From an uncultured Mollicutes bacterium (GTDB lineage: Bacteria > Bacillota_I > Bacilli_A > RFN20 > CAG-826): a DNA stretch of 51,698 nt. The notes below the pieces were generated by a model. It saw nothing but the letters and a program-made list of their open reading frames with translations. It ran no database searches and was not told the origin of the DNA. This document shows positions 43,131-50,938 of the stretch, piece by piece; the first letter of the stretch is position 1; each line of letters starts with the position of its first letter. The DNA lies in contig UQFY01000013.1 of assembly GCA_900540385.1 (NCBI GenBank), positions 1-51,698 of the forward strand, read 5' to 3'. The position numbers were made by a program, and so were the translations under genes.

Positions 43131-43885
43131 TTGTCTCCTCCTAGCAAAGGCTCACATGCTGGCGCAACTCTTAAATGGTATTTGGAAATTGATAAGCCCT
43201 TTTCTTGAAATATTTTATCCCACGTTTCTATGGCTTTTTCTGGAGTGTTGCATTCTAAAGAGAGGTGAGCGAGGGTGATTTCTTTCGTTTTATCTCCAAC
43301 AAGATCCACCAAGTAATGAGCGGATGCCTCATTAGAAAGATGCCCATGTTTGGAATGAATCCTCTTCTTTAGAATCAATGGTCGGCTTGATTCTTTAAGC
43401 ATCTTTAAATCGTGATTTGATTCCACGATATAGAAATTTGCATCCACCATATAAGGAAGGCTTTCCTCAGGAATGTAACCTGTGTCCGTCATATAAACGA
43501 GTTTCTCATTCCCTTGAATAAAAACAAAACCAAGGGGATGATTTGCATCATGGGAAGTGCGAACAGGAATAATCGTAAAATCGCCAACATCAAATGAAGA
43601 CTCCTCTTCTACTACATGGGTCGGCTCTTTTAAGGTTCCTTCTCCTGCAAAGGTGTCGATATTAAGATGCTTATAACAAGATAAAGACATTCCCTTAATA
43701 TGATCGGAATGCTCATGGGTGACAAGCAAAGCGTGAATGTCTTCTAATCGATAAGGAGTTAAAGATATGGCTTTCTTAAGCGCGCTTAAAGTAACTCCCA
43801 TATCCACTTGAATAAGAGTTGTTTCGGAATAAATGAAAGCGGCATTCCCTTTTGAAGAGGAAGATGCCATTACGTAACGTATCAT
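43127..43885 (-). CDS. yycJ: YycJ/WalJ metallo-beta-lactamase-fold exonuclease-like protein
   Basis: A 252-residue metallo-hydrolase. The signature THEHSDH (56-62) binds two metals; a later GHLSNEAS (about 175-182) and Asp in MTDTGYI complete the site. YycJ is a 5'-3' DNA exonuclease proposed to act in mismatch repair, and belongs to the walRK region in Bacilli. Here no walR or walK gene is present; it lies between dnaB (4-nt overlap) and rlmH (4-nt overlap), so coupled translation is likely. Length normal. Confidence 0.92.
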   Translation of the reverse strand: MIRYVMASSSSKGNAAFIYSETTLIQVDMGVTLSALKKAISLTPYRLEDIHALLVTHEHSDHIKGMSLSCYKHLNIDTFAGEGTLKEPTHVVEEESSFDVGDFTIIPVRTSHDANHPLGFVFIQGNEKLVYMTDTGYIPEESLPYMVDANFYIVESNHDLKMLKESSRPLILKKRIHSKHGHLSNEASAHYLVDLVGDKTKEITLAHLSLECNTPEKAIETWDKIFQEKGLSISKYHLRVAPACEPLLGGDK

Positions 43886-45351
43886 TCTTCGTCTGAAGGA
43901 TATCCTTCTTCACCATTCAATCTTCTCTCTTCGTCTTCCGCTTCTAAGGAGAAGTTATCAAAATGCTGGATGGCTTTAGAGAACATTAAAGAAACCTTAC
44001 CGGTAGAGCCGTTACGGTTCTTAGTGACATTGATTGTGGTGACCGATCCTGAGTCTTTATTTGGCCCAGCTTGTTTTGCTTTTTCCACTTGAGCATCCAT
44101 CTTTTGTTCAAAGGCGGATTGCCCTTTGACAATGCGTTTTCCTTGGTTATCGTAATAATCTTTACGGTACATCAACATAATGATGTCGGCGTCTTGCTCA
44201 ATGGAGCCAGAATCCTTTAAGTTAGACATGCTTGGAACACCGTTTTCATTTTTATCCGCATCACGGTTTACCTGAGCGAGAGCAATAACCGGTATTTTTA
44301 AAGTACGGGCTAATTCCTTCAAGGAAGAAGTAATTTCTGCGACTTCCAACGAACGGGATTCAAAAGATTTTTCTGTATGTATGATGTTGATATAGTCAAT
44401 AAAGATGGCACAAAGATTAGGCTCGCTATTCTTTAATTTGATGGATTTAGCAATGATGTCGCCTAATTTTGGGTTTGGCTTATCATCAATATAAAGATTC
44501 ATGCGTTCTACTTCCGTAACAGCAAGAGCAATCTTTCCTAAATCTCTATCCGTTAAAGGTTCGTTTCCCGAAAGAGAAACACGAGAAATAGAAGAAAGGA
44601 TACGTTTCATAACCAACGTAGAATCCATTTCTCCCGAGAAGACAGCGACTGGTTCTCCTTTATAAGAAGCGGCATTTACCGCTAAGTTTAAAGCGAATGC
44701 CGTTTTACCAACAGAAGGACGAGCAGCTAAAACGATAAGGTCACCTGCTTGCCAACCATGGGTAAGTTTATTTAAGCCACGGAAGCCCGTATCCACGCCT
44801 GTTAAAGAACGATTAGAACGCTTGGCCTCAGCAATGATCTTAAGTTTGACTTCTTTGGCAATTTCTCCACCTTTACGAAAGCCACCAACAGACCTTCTAT
44901 TGGTAATGGCCGTTAAGGTTTGTTGAGAATTGGCTAAGAAATCCCCAATATCGGAGATTTTTCCTTCCGCGTAATCTTTTTGAATGTCCTGAAGTGCTAA
45001 AAGGAACTCTCTTAAAACTTGTTGGTCTTTAACGATTGCAACATAATGTTCCACATTCTCTGGATTAATGACGCTATTCATTAATTCCAAAAGATAAGAG
45101 GAATCCCCTGCCGCACTTAAAAGATTGGTGTTGATGAGTTCGTTTGTCACCGTTTGAGGGTCGATGATTTGTTCATGCTGGCTAAGATTTTCCATCGCAT
45201 GAAAGATGATTTTGTTTCGAGGATCAACATCGGAAAAAGAATCTTCCGTCAAAGACGCAATAGCAATATTGCAAGCATTGGAAGATAAAAGCATAGCGCC
45301 TAAAACGGATCGCTCTGCTTCAACGTTGGAGGGAAGAGATACTTTCGCCAT
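43882..45351 (-). CDS. dnaB: Replicative DNA helicase DnaB
   Basis: A 489-residue hexameric helicase that unwinds DNA at the replication fork. The N-terminal collar domain (1-150; SNVEAERSVLGAML) is followed by the RecA-type motor with Walker A ARPSVGKTAFA (210-220), Walker B FIDYINI (about 320) and the H4-type motif ALAQVNRD (about 355-362). Overlaps rplI by one base and yycJ by four. Slightly longer than the usual 450-470 because of a charged C-terminal tail. The dnaB-after-rplI order is conserved in Firmicutes. Confidence 0.96.
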   Translation of the reverse strand: MAKVSLPSNVEAERSVLGAMLLSSNACNIAIASLTEDSFSDVDPRNKIIFHAMENLSQHEQIIDPQTVTNELINTNLLSAAGDSSYLLELMNSVINPENVEHYVAIVKDQQVLREFLLALQDIQKDYAEGKISDIGDFLANSQQTLTAITNRRSVGGFRKGGEIAKEVKLKIIAEAKRSNRSLTGVDTGFRGLNKLTHGWQAGDLIVLAARPSVGKTAFALNLAVNAASYKGEPVAVFSGEMDSTLVMKRILSSISRVSLSGNEPLTDRDLGKIALAVTEVERMNLYIDDKPNPKLGDIIAKSIKLKNSEPNLCAIFIDYINIIHTEKSFESRSLEVAEITSSLKELARTLKIPVIALAQVNRDADKNENGVPSMSNLKDSGSIEQDADIIMLMYRKDYYDNQGKRIVKGQSAFEQKMDAQVEKAKQAGPNKDSGSVTTINVTKNRNGSTGKVSLMFSKAIQHFDNFSLEAEDEERRLNGEEGYPSDEE

Positions 45352-45812
45352 TATTTTTCCTCAGAAATATGAACATTGACGGTGCCAACAACTTCGCCAG
45401 CACTTCCTTTATAAAGTTCAATTTTCAAACGGGTGTATCCTAAAGCATTAGCAGGATATTTATCGATGAATTTACGTTTATCGATAATGATATTCCATTG
45501 GGATTTTAAGCCTTCTTCGATTTGTTTTGGAGAAATGGCGCCAAACATTCTGCCATCGCTTCCGACTTTGGCTTTAAATTCAACGTTAATGTGTTCAAGA
45601 CGCTTTGCAAGCTCTTCTGCTTCTTTCTTTAAGGCTTGTTGTCTTGCATCTTCTTCGGCGTTGTTCTTCGCTAAAATCTTTTGATTGCTATCCGTGGAAA
45701 TAACAGCTAAACCACGTGGAATGAGAAAGTTCTTAGCAAAGCCGTCTTTCGCATCAACGGTCATTCCTTTTTTACCTACGCCTTTAACATCGGCTAATAA
45801 AATGATTTTCAT
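45351..45812 (-). CDS. rplI: 50S ribosomal protein L9
   Basis: A 153-residue protein. The N-terminal globular rRNA-binding domain carries the family signature GVGKKGMTVDAKDGFAKNFL (11-30) and PRGLAV; then comes the long connecting helix (about 45-75) and C-terminal domain. It binds the base of the L1 stalk region. Overlaps gdpP by four bases and dnaB by one, so its dosage is tied to them. Length normal (about 148-150). Confidence 0.97.
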   Translation of the reverse strand: MKIILLADVKGVGKKGMTVDAKDGFAKNFLIPRGLAVISTDSNQKILAKNNAEEDARQQALKKEAEELAKRLEHINVEFKAKVGSDGRMFGAISPKQIEEGLKSQWNIIIDKRKFIDKYPANALGYTRLKIELYKGSAGEVVGTVNVHISEEK

Positions 45813-47860
45813 ACATTGTTTCCTCCCGCAGTGACGTTTACTTTTGAAGCGTCTAAGTAATCATTCAAACATTCTATGAGTTTCTTTTCCGCTTCATCGA
45901 CATGAGTGATGTTTGGAACTTTTGGATTTGGGAATAAGGTTGCCGCCATCGTTAGGTGACCTCCACCCCCTAATTGTTCCATAAGAAGCTGAACAGATAT
46001 GGTTCCATCGCTTCTTGCGGATATGCTAATTTGTTTATCTGCTGTCCTTCCAATAACGAAGGAAGCGTGCACATCTCTAAGAGAAAGAAGAGAATTCGCC
46101 ACCTTAGCAAGTGCACTTCTTTCAACGATATCGTTATCATCCGAAACACAATAGAGAACGCCATAAGATGGCGTCTTCATTGTCCCGAGTATCTTATTCG
46201 TCAAAGCGAATTCTTCGTAATCGTCTTTGAGATATTCATCCGCAAGAGTGTTTTCAGCGCCGTATTCTTTCAAGATTTCAGCGGCTTCGAATGTTCTCAT
46301 GCCGACAGATTTGCTCTTGAAATATTGGGAATCCATGAAGATGCCAGACAACATAATTGTGGCATAAGATGGTTTTAAATCGATACGAGGGTTTGCAGCC
46401 GCATAACGAATCATTTCCGTAATCAATTCGCAAGCGCTAGACGCAGATGGCTCAATATAGGACAAAGATGGTCTTTCAATGAAGGAATCCCCACGACGGT
46501 GATGATCGATGACAACGACTTTTCTTGCTAAATCAAGAATCTTTGGAGCCATGACGTTTCTTGGAACGGAAACATCTACGACAACAACAAGCGAAGTTTC
46601 TCTAATTTGGGCAGCAGCCTGTTCTGGAGTCAAAGTCAATTGATCCAAGGCATCTTTTGAGAAGGCGTTTGTGAAGGCAAGTCTAGCTTTCTTTTCCGTA
46701 CGTTTTGGCGCATAGACAATCTTGGCTGGTTTTTTGCACCAATCACAAATGGCTTTGATACCTAAGCAACTTCCTAAAGCATCCATATCCATTTCGGTGT
46801 GTCCCATAATGAAGACGGCACTAGAGTCTTTAATTAACTTAGCAAGCCCTCCAACCATGGAACGAACCTTCACCTTAGAAGTATTCTCAATAGCAGCTGA
46901 TTTACCACCAAAGAAACGAAGTTCCTTGCCATATTGTGAAACAACAGCTTGGTCACCACCACGGGCTAAAGCAGTATCAATCGCTTCTTCCGTCATTTCG
47001 TATAACTTGCCCACATTAGGGAAATCATGAGCAAAACCAATAGATAAGGTTAATGGTGTATCTTCTTTATCCTGTTTTTCACGAACCTTGTCCATCACAG
47101 AGAAGCCATCTTTCTCCATTTGATCAAGGGCATTAAAATTACAAACCGCGAAATAACGGTCTTGTTTCACTTGGGTAAGAAGGACTTTATATTGGCGGAA
47201 ATAATCACGAACAATAGCGCGAACATCCATAACCGCGTCCGCTACTTCATCCGTATCGGAAGCAACATCATTAAAGTTATCAATCATGACAACGCCTAAA
47301 GCAATGGCTTGCTCCTTAGAATAATTGACAACGTTGTCATATTCGGTCACGTCTTTAAAGACAAACAATCTTGGTTCGCTTAAGAAACGAACTTCATATG
47401 ATTTGCCTTTCATTTCAAGATGGACGGTCTTATCGCTTTTGAGTTTGACCAATTCCTTCAAGGCAGGGAAAGATTGGAAAATATCCGTATCAACAAGATC
47501 CAATTGTCTTTCGTTAAACAAAGTATTGGTCCATAACACGAGACCATTTTCATCAATGGCTAACAAACCAATTTGATTGAAGTTATAAGCCATTTGAATG
47601 TCGTTACCAATAAGAGAGGCCACTTCGATATCGTTGCTTTGTCTTTTTCTCGAAAGACGTGCTAAAGCAAACCAAGTGAAAAGGATGTCAGCTAAGCAAA
47701 GAACGACAAAACCTAAAAATATATACTCTTCGATATATTTGATATCACGGATGCCGAAAGTGTTATAAACCCAGAAAAAAGTGAGGGTTCCAATAAAGAT
47801 TAGCTCTATTAGAGCAAAGATGAATGTAATGTTACGAAATTTCTTAATGGATGCGTTCAT
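45809..47860 (-). CDS. gdpP: Cyclic-di-AMP phosphodiesterase GdpP
   Basis: A 683-residue membrane protein that hydrolyses c-di-AMP and so tunes osmotic and envelope physiology. Two TM helices (about 10-60), a PAS-like domain (about 75-155), a degenerate GGDEF domain (about 160-290) and a DHH-DHHA1 module: MGHTEMDMDALGS (about 352), VVDVS (about 430), DHHRRG (about 455) and a C-terminal GGGGHLTMAA. The longer frame to 47914 is rejected: a TATAAT (47867-47872) lies exactly 6 nt before the ATG at 47860, so transcription should start at the codon. It heads the operon with rplI, dnaB, yycJ and rlmH. No diadenylate cyclase is in the window. Confidence 0.95.
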   Translation of the reverse strand: MNASIKKFRNITFIFALIELIFIGTLTFFWVYNTFGIRDIKYIEEYIFLGFVVLCLADILFTWFALARLSRKRQSNDIEVASLIGNDIQMAYNFNQIGLLAIDENGLVLWTNTLFNERQLDLVDTDIFQSFPALKELVKLKSDKTVHLEMKGKSYEVRFLSEPRLFVFKDVTEYDNVVNYSKEQAIALGVVMIDNFNDVASDTDEVADAVMDVRAIVRDYFRQYKVLLTQVKQDRYFAVCNFNALDQMEKDGFSVMDKVREKQDKEDTPLTLSIGFAHDFPNVGKLYEMTEEAIDTALARGGDQAVVSQYGKELRFFGGKSAAIENTSKVKVRSMVGGLAKLIKDSSAVFIMGHTEMDMDALGSCLGIKAICDWCKKPAKIVYAPKRTEKKARLAFTNAFSKDALDQLTLTPEQAAAQIRETSLVVVVDVSVPRNVMAPKILDLARKVVVIDHHRRGDSFIERPSLSYIEPSASSACELITEMIRYAAANPRIDLKPSYATIMLSGIFMDSQYFKSKSVGMRTFEAAEILKEYGAENTLADEYLKDDYEEFALTNKILGTMKTPSYGVLYCVSDDNDIVERSALAKVANSLLSLRDVHASFVIGRTADKQISISARSDGTISVQLLMEQLGGGGHLTMAATLFPNPKVPNITHVDEAEKKLIECLNDYLDASKVNVTAGGNNV

Positions 47861-47866
47861 AGTTAA

Positions 47867-47872
47867 ATTATA
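47867..47872 (-). promoter_or_regulatory. -10 hexamer of the gdpP operon, leaderless type
   Basis: A perfect TATAAT on the minus strand ends 6 nt before the gdpP ATG. There is no SD between them and only a poor -35. Confidence 0.6.
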
Positions 47873-47914
47873 ATTTAACCCCTTATGGGTTAAAAGGGGA
47901 AAGAGACGAAACAT

Positions 47915-47952
47915 ATATTAGAAAAACCTCACGCTTAGGTGAGGTTAATAAC
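47915..47952 (-). terminator. Terminator of hipA, copy A of a duplicated 38-bp sequence
   Basis: An 8-bp stem (47925-47932 with 47939-47946) with a T-rich tail on the minus strand lies between hipA and gdpP. This stretch matches 49464-49500 at about 33 of 38 positions, including loop and flanks. Confidence 0.85.
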
Positions 47953-47996
47953 CCCGTTTCTTAGAACAAACAGGTTTAACGGCATTTTCGCTATGG

Positions 47997-49091
47997 TTAG
48001 GAAATCTTTAAGACTTTTTTGCACTTGCTAATAATCTTTTTCGCAGTATCCAAATCTATTTTGTTATTTGTAGCAACCTTAAGCATATCTTCATCGGTTA
48101 TCCCCTTTCCTTTTCCATTAACGGATGTCGTATGCTCGCCATAATATGTTTTCCCGGGAGTAATATCATATGCAGGAGATAATCTATACATTCTTTTTGC
48201 CTCATCATAGATAAAAGAGAAATTTTTGATATGGTCATCTTGATTATCGGCCAAAACGTTAAAAACCATTCTTCTAAACATTTCTAAAAGATCATCATCA
48301 TTTTTTGTTAACACTCTTGTGAGTTTCAATAGCTCATTATAATCAAGCGAAGGAGCCCGAAAATCAGCCTCCAATAATGCGGCTACGCTTATCATGTGTA
48401 TCTTTTTATTAGCACACCTATCAAATCTTTTAATAAGAAAATATTTGTTACCAAGTTTTGATGATACCAATTTAATCGTTGGTATATGGATCCCTGCCCC
48501 TTGAGCAAGAGACATATATGCATACTCAAGTTCAGCGATGTTTTTGGGGTCATATTTAGATGAAAATTTAACAATATAGTCCTCGCCTTCATACTTGATT
48601 AATGATTTAGGCCTAGAGCCGCCACTGGACCCGCCAAAAGCATAAAGTTCATCAATATTTTGAACCTCTTTTGCCCTTAATAAATCGTTACATTCATTTT
48701 GAATTACATCAAAATCATAATTGTTTTCATTAATTTCTACGCTCCAATCTGGAACGTATTCTAATGCCCCCATGCCAGAAGAACCGACATAAGCAAGTCT
48801 ATCTAAACAGGTTAGCTTATTCATATCTATGTTTTTACTTTTTAAGTAACGTTCTAAAAGCAACTCACCATAACTATCAGGTAAAGAATCCGCAAAGACA
48901 CCAAACAAGCCTTTAAAATAGGGTGAAGTAGAAAAAAACAATTGTTTGGATAATGGTAATTTGAAAGGATTGATGGAAAAACCTTCCGCAACCCATTCAT
49001 CGGTGTATTGAAAAGCCACTACATTTTCTTTTGTCAATGCAAGCGTGCCAACTTTTTTCTTGCTGGCAAAAACATCAATCTTTCTGATCAT
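47997..49091 (-). CDS. hipA: HipA-family serine/threonine kinase toxin
   Basis: A 364-residue kinase. The N-terminal coupling region (1-110, with FGVFADSLPDSYG) precedes the kinase core with Gly-rich GGSSGGSRPK (153-162), the catalytic NQDDHIKN block (283-290) and YDITPG (308-313). HipA phosphorylates a translation factor such as GltX, causing growth arrest when not neutralised by HipB. Shorter than E. coli HipA (440). It overlaps hipB by 17 nt. Codon choice looks more AT-rich than the neighbouring housekeeping genes (not counted). It is inserted between rpsR and gdpP and bounded by duplicated terminators, consistent with acquisition. Confidence 0.92.
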   Translation of the reverse strand: MIRKIDVFASKKKVGTLALTKENVVAFQYTDEWVAEGFSINPFKLPLSKQLFFSTSPYFKGLFGVFADSLPDSYGELLLERYLKSKNIDMNKLTCLDRLAYVGSSGMGALEYVPDWSVEINENNYDFDVIQNECNDLLRAKEVQNIDELYAFGGSSGGSRPKSLIKYEGEDYIVKFSSKYDPKNIAELEYAYMSLAQGAGIHIPTIKLVSSKLGNKYFLIKRFDRCANKKIHMISVAALLEADFRAPSLDYNELLKLTRVLTKNDDDLLEMFRRMVFNVLADNQDDHIKNFSFIYDEAKRMYRLSPAYDITPGKTYYGEHTTSVNGKGKGITDEDMLKVATNNKIDLDTAKKIISKCKKVLKIS

Positions 49092-49365
49092 TGATTATTT
49101 CCTCGATTGTTTTGTATTTTGAGTGGCTGACAAACAAATTATCTAAATCATCATAAAGTTGCAAAGCTAACGCGAGTTTTACTAAGGAAGATAAAGAGAT
49201 ATTACCAGTTTTTTCAAATCTTCTAATAGAAGCGTAAGAAACACCAGAAAGAATAGACAACCTTTGTTGAGACACTTTTTTGCTTTTTCTAATAGCAACA
49301 AAACGTTTGGCTATTTCTAGTTGTTTTTCATCGTATGTTACAAATTGTAATGCTTGTTCTTCCAT
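49075..49365 (-). CDS. hipB: HipB-family antitoxin and autorepressor
   Basis: A 96-residue HTH_3/XRE protein. Residues 31-55 form the DNA-binding helix-turn-helix (VSQQRLSILSGVSYASIRRFE), followed by a helical dimer region. It should bind HipA and repress its own promoter. A perfect inverted repeat (ATATGCTAA-N4-TTAGCATAT, 49364-49385) covers the start codon and the -10 (TAAAAT, 8 nt before the ATG), which fits tight autorepression. No SD, so this message too is predicted leaderless. Overlaps hipA by 17 nt. Confidence 0.9.
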   Translation of the reverse strand: MEEQALQFVTYDEKQLEIAKRFVAIRKSKKVSQQRLSILSGVSYASIRRFEKTGNISLSSLVKLALALQLYDDLDNLFVSHSKYKTIEEIINDQKD

Positions 49366-49385
49366 ATGCTAATATTTTAGCATAT
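49364..49385. promoter_or_regulatory. hipBA operator
   Basis: 9-bp perfect inverted arms ATATGCTAA and TTAGCATAT around TATT, overlapping the -10 and the hipB start codon. A half-site ATTAGCAT recurs at 49417-49424, about 40 bp upstream, as if HipB dimers could bind side by side. Confidence 0.75.
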
Positions 49386-49463
49386 TTTCATTCTTTATGC
49401 ATTTTTTTGATAATATATTAGCATTTTACTTTTATTCAGATTTCTTTTAAAACATACGTGTAA

Positions 49464-49500
49464 ATATTAAAAAGCCTCACGCATAGGTGAGGCTAATAAC
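49464..49500 (-). terminator. Terminator of the rpsF-ssb-rpsR operon, copy B of the duplicated sequence
   Basis: An 8-bp stem (AGCCTCAC 49473-49480 with GTGAGGCT 49487-49494), followed by five T residues on the minus strand, lies 13 nt past the rpsR stop. It is nearly identical to copy A on the far side of hipBA. Confidence 0.9.
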
Positions 49501-49513
49501 GTAATAGTTTCGC

Positions 49514-49744
49514 TTAGTTAGCGCCAACTTCTGGGAGTAATCCCATATAACGGGCGTTTTTGATTGCTTTCGCTAATTGACGTTGATATTTAGCACAAGT
49601 ACCAGTGCTGCTTCTTGGCATGATTTTTCCATCAGGTGTGATGAATCTTTGAAGAAGTTCAACGTTTTTATAATCAATATGTTTGATATGATTCTTAGTG
49701 AAATAGCAAACTTTACGTCTGGATCTCATTTTTCTGAAAGCCAT
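49514..49744 (-). CDS. rpsR: 30S ribosomal protein S18
   Basis: A 76-residue basic protein with the S18 pattern: VCYFTKNHIKHIDYKN, then LLQRFITPDGKIMPRSSTGTC and KYQRQLAKAIKNARYMGLLP. It binds 16S rRNA next to S6. Third in the rpsF-ssb-rpsR operon, 18 nt after ssb. The N-terminal Cys/Arg-rich start (MAFRKMRSRRKVCYF) is normal. The cysteine at position 13 stands alone, so no four-Cys zinc motif is present. Confidence 0.97.
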   Translation of the reverse strand: MAFRKMRSRRKVCYFTKNHIKHIDYKNVELLQRFITPDGKIMPRSSTGTCAKYQRQLAKAIKNARYMGLLPEVGAN

Positions 49745-49762
49745 AATAAATTTTCCTTTCTA

Positions 49763-50206
49763 TTAGAATGGTAGATCGTCGTCTACAACATCAATGGCAT
49801 CTAAATTACCGCTATCTGGTTGTGGGGCTGGAGCAGGCGCGGCTTCTGGTTGAGAAGCATATCCGCTTGTTTCTGCTGGAGCTGAACCTTTCGTATCAAT
49901 GAAGTCAAAATTATCAACGATTGTATCGATAACAGTGACTTGAACACCGGCCTTGTTCGTATATTTTCTTTGTTGAAGTCTGCCTTCAATAGAAACCATC
50001 GAACCTTTGCGGGTGTATTTAGCGAATGTATCAGCACGCACACCGAATAATGTGCAATTCATGAACAAAGTGTTTTTTGTTCCATCCGGATTTTTGCGGG
50101 AATCATCAACTGCAAGTGAGAAGGACACGACAGAGAGATTAGATGGGGTCTTACGTAACTCAGGGTCACGAGTAAGACGGCCAATTAGAATGACACGATT
50201 TAACAT
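49763..50206 (-). CDS. ssb: Single-stranded DNA-binding protein
   Basis: A 147-residue protein. The OB-fold (1-105) starts MLNRVILIGRLTRDPELR and contains CTLFGVRADTFAKYTRKGSMVSIEG. A Pro/Ala/Gln-rich flexible linker follows, and the acidic tip DDDLPF recruits repair and replication proteins. It lies between rpsF and rpsR as in most Firmicutes. GAGG is 11 bases before the ATG. The length is slightly short for the family because of the compact linker. Confidence 0.97.
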   Translation of the reverse strand: MLNRVILIGRLTRDPELRKTPSNLSVVSFSLAVDDSRKNPDGTKNTLFMNCTLFGVRADTFAKYTRKGSMVSIEGRLQQRKYTNKAGVQVTVIDTIVDNFDFIDTKGSAPAETSGYASQPEAAPAPAPQPDSGNLDAIDVVDDDLPF

Positions 50207-50245
50207 ATTTTACGATCCTCCAATGTTTTTCGTATAAAACGATGA

Positions 50246-50533
50246 TTAGTCTTGGTCGACCGTAATCAAGAAACGAAGAACGTTTTGATCAAGTTTCGCT
50301 TGACGGCTCCACTCATTAAGGCCAGCAATTTCGCCATTCACTTTGAGAACGACATAGTAGCCTTTGAGTTGCTTTTTAATTGGCGTAGCGAAATCTTTCA
50401 TGCCTAATTCTTGGGAATTGGCAACTTTGACTTTGTTAGCTTCCAAAATCCCTTGAAGTTTGGCGATTTCATCTTTTCTAGCTTGTTCTTCAAGAACGCT
50501 ATTCAAGATGTACATGATCTCATACTTTTTCAT
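50246..50533 (-). CDS. rpsF: 30S ribosomal protein S6
   Basis: A 95-residue protein with the S6 ferredoxin-like pattern: MKKYEIMYIL at the start, DFATPIKKQLKGYYVVLKV in the middle and LRFLITVD at the end. The start is ATG at 50533, 7 nt after AGGAGG; the extra 13 codons upstream lie in the leader. It forms a complex with S18. Heads the rpsF-ssb-rpsR operon. Confidence 0.97.
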   Translation of the reverse strand: MKKYEIMYILNSVLEEQARKDEIAKLQGILEANKVKVANSQELGMKDFATPIKKQLKGYYVVLKVNGEIAGLNEWSRQAKLDQNVLRFLITVDQD

Positions 50534-50651
50534 GTTAGCACCTCCTAAATTTGGTCTAATGGATCGTATCAAGTACGACCATAAGAGAATGTTTTGCTTC
50601 TTCCTTCTAAAGAAGCCTAGAAATTATACACGAGAAAAAAGCAGTCTTCAA
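50534..50651 (-). promoter_or_regulatory. rpsF promoter and structured leader
   Basis: On the minus strand, TTGAAG (50646-50651) and TATAAT (50623-50628) are 17 nt apart, giving a leader of about 83 nt. The leader contains a nested hairpin near 50550-50580 (TGGTC...GACCA enclosing TCGTA/TACGA), a plausible S6:S18 autoregulatory leader. Structure only by eye. Confidence 0.65.
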
Positions 50652-50938
50652 ATGATGATTACGATAAGATTTGGGACATCGTAAAACCCAACGGAAAGGA
50701 AATGATTTTCTAAGGCGAAAACGCATACACGTCCCCTCTGTTTTCCGTTAAAAGCAGAAGGAATATAAATTCAAAATATTTTGTTTTTCTTTTGCCTCCC
50801 ACCTATAGAAAGACGGGGAAAAAGAAAAAATGCCAAAAAATTACAAAAAGATGAATCAAAACGCAATGATCAATCAAAAAGAAAAAGACGTTTTCTTTTT
50901 ACCCATTAAACAAGAATAGAGCTCTTAAATGATGACGT
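50652..50938. other. 287-bp interval with no confident gene
   Basis: Between the rpsF promoter and the Fic remnant. It holds an AT-only 10-bp inverted repeat (AAAAAGAAAA with TTTTCTTTTT near 50879-50903) and a 29-codon open frame on the plus strand (50830-50919, starting MPKNYKK, weak SD GGGGAAAAAG) that may be chance. A hairpin-like stretch near 50716-50750 resembles one at 15207. Confidence 0.5.

Noticed and set aside
50830..50919. 29-codon plus-strand frame with weak SD
   Set aside because: Low complexity Lys/Asn/Gln composition in an AT-rich gap, no promoter or family signature; kept only as a note.
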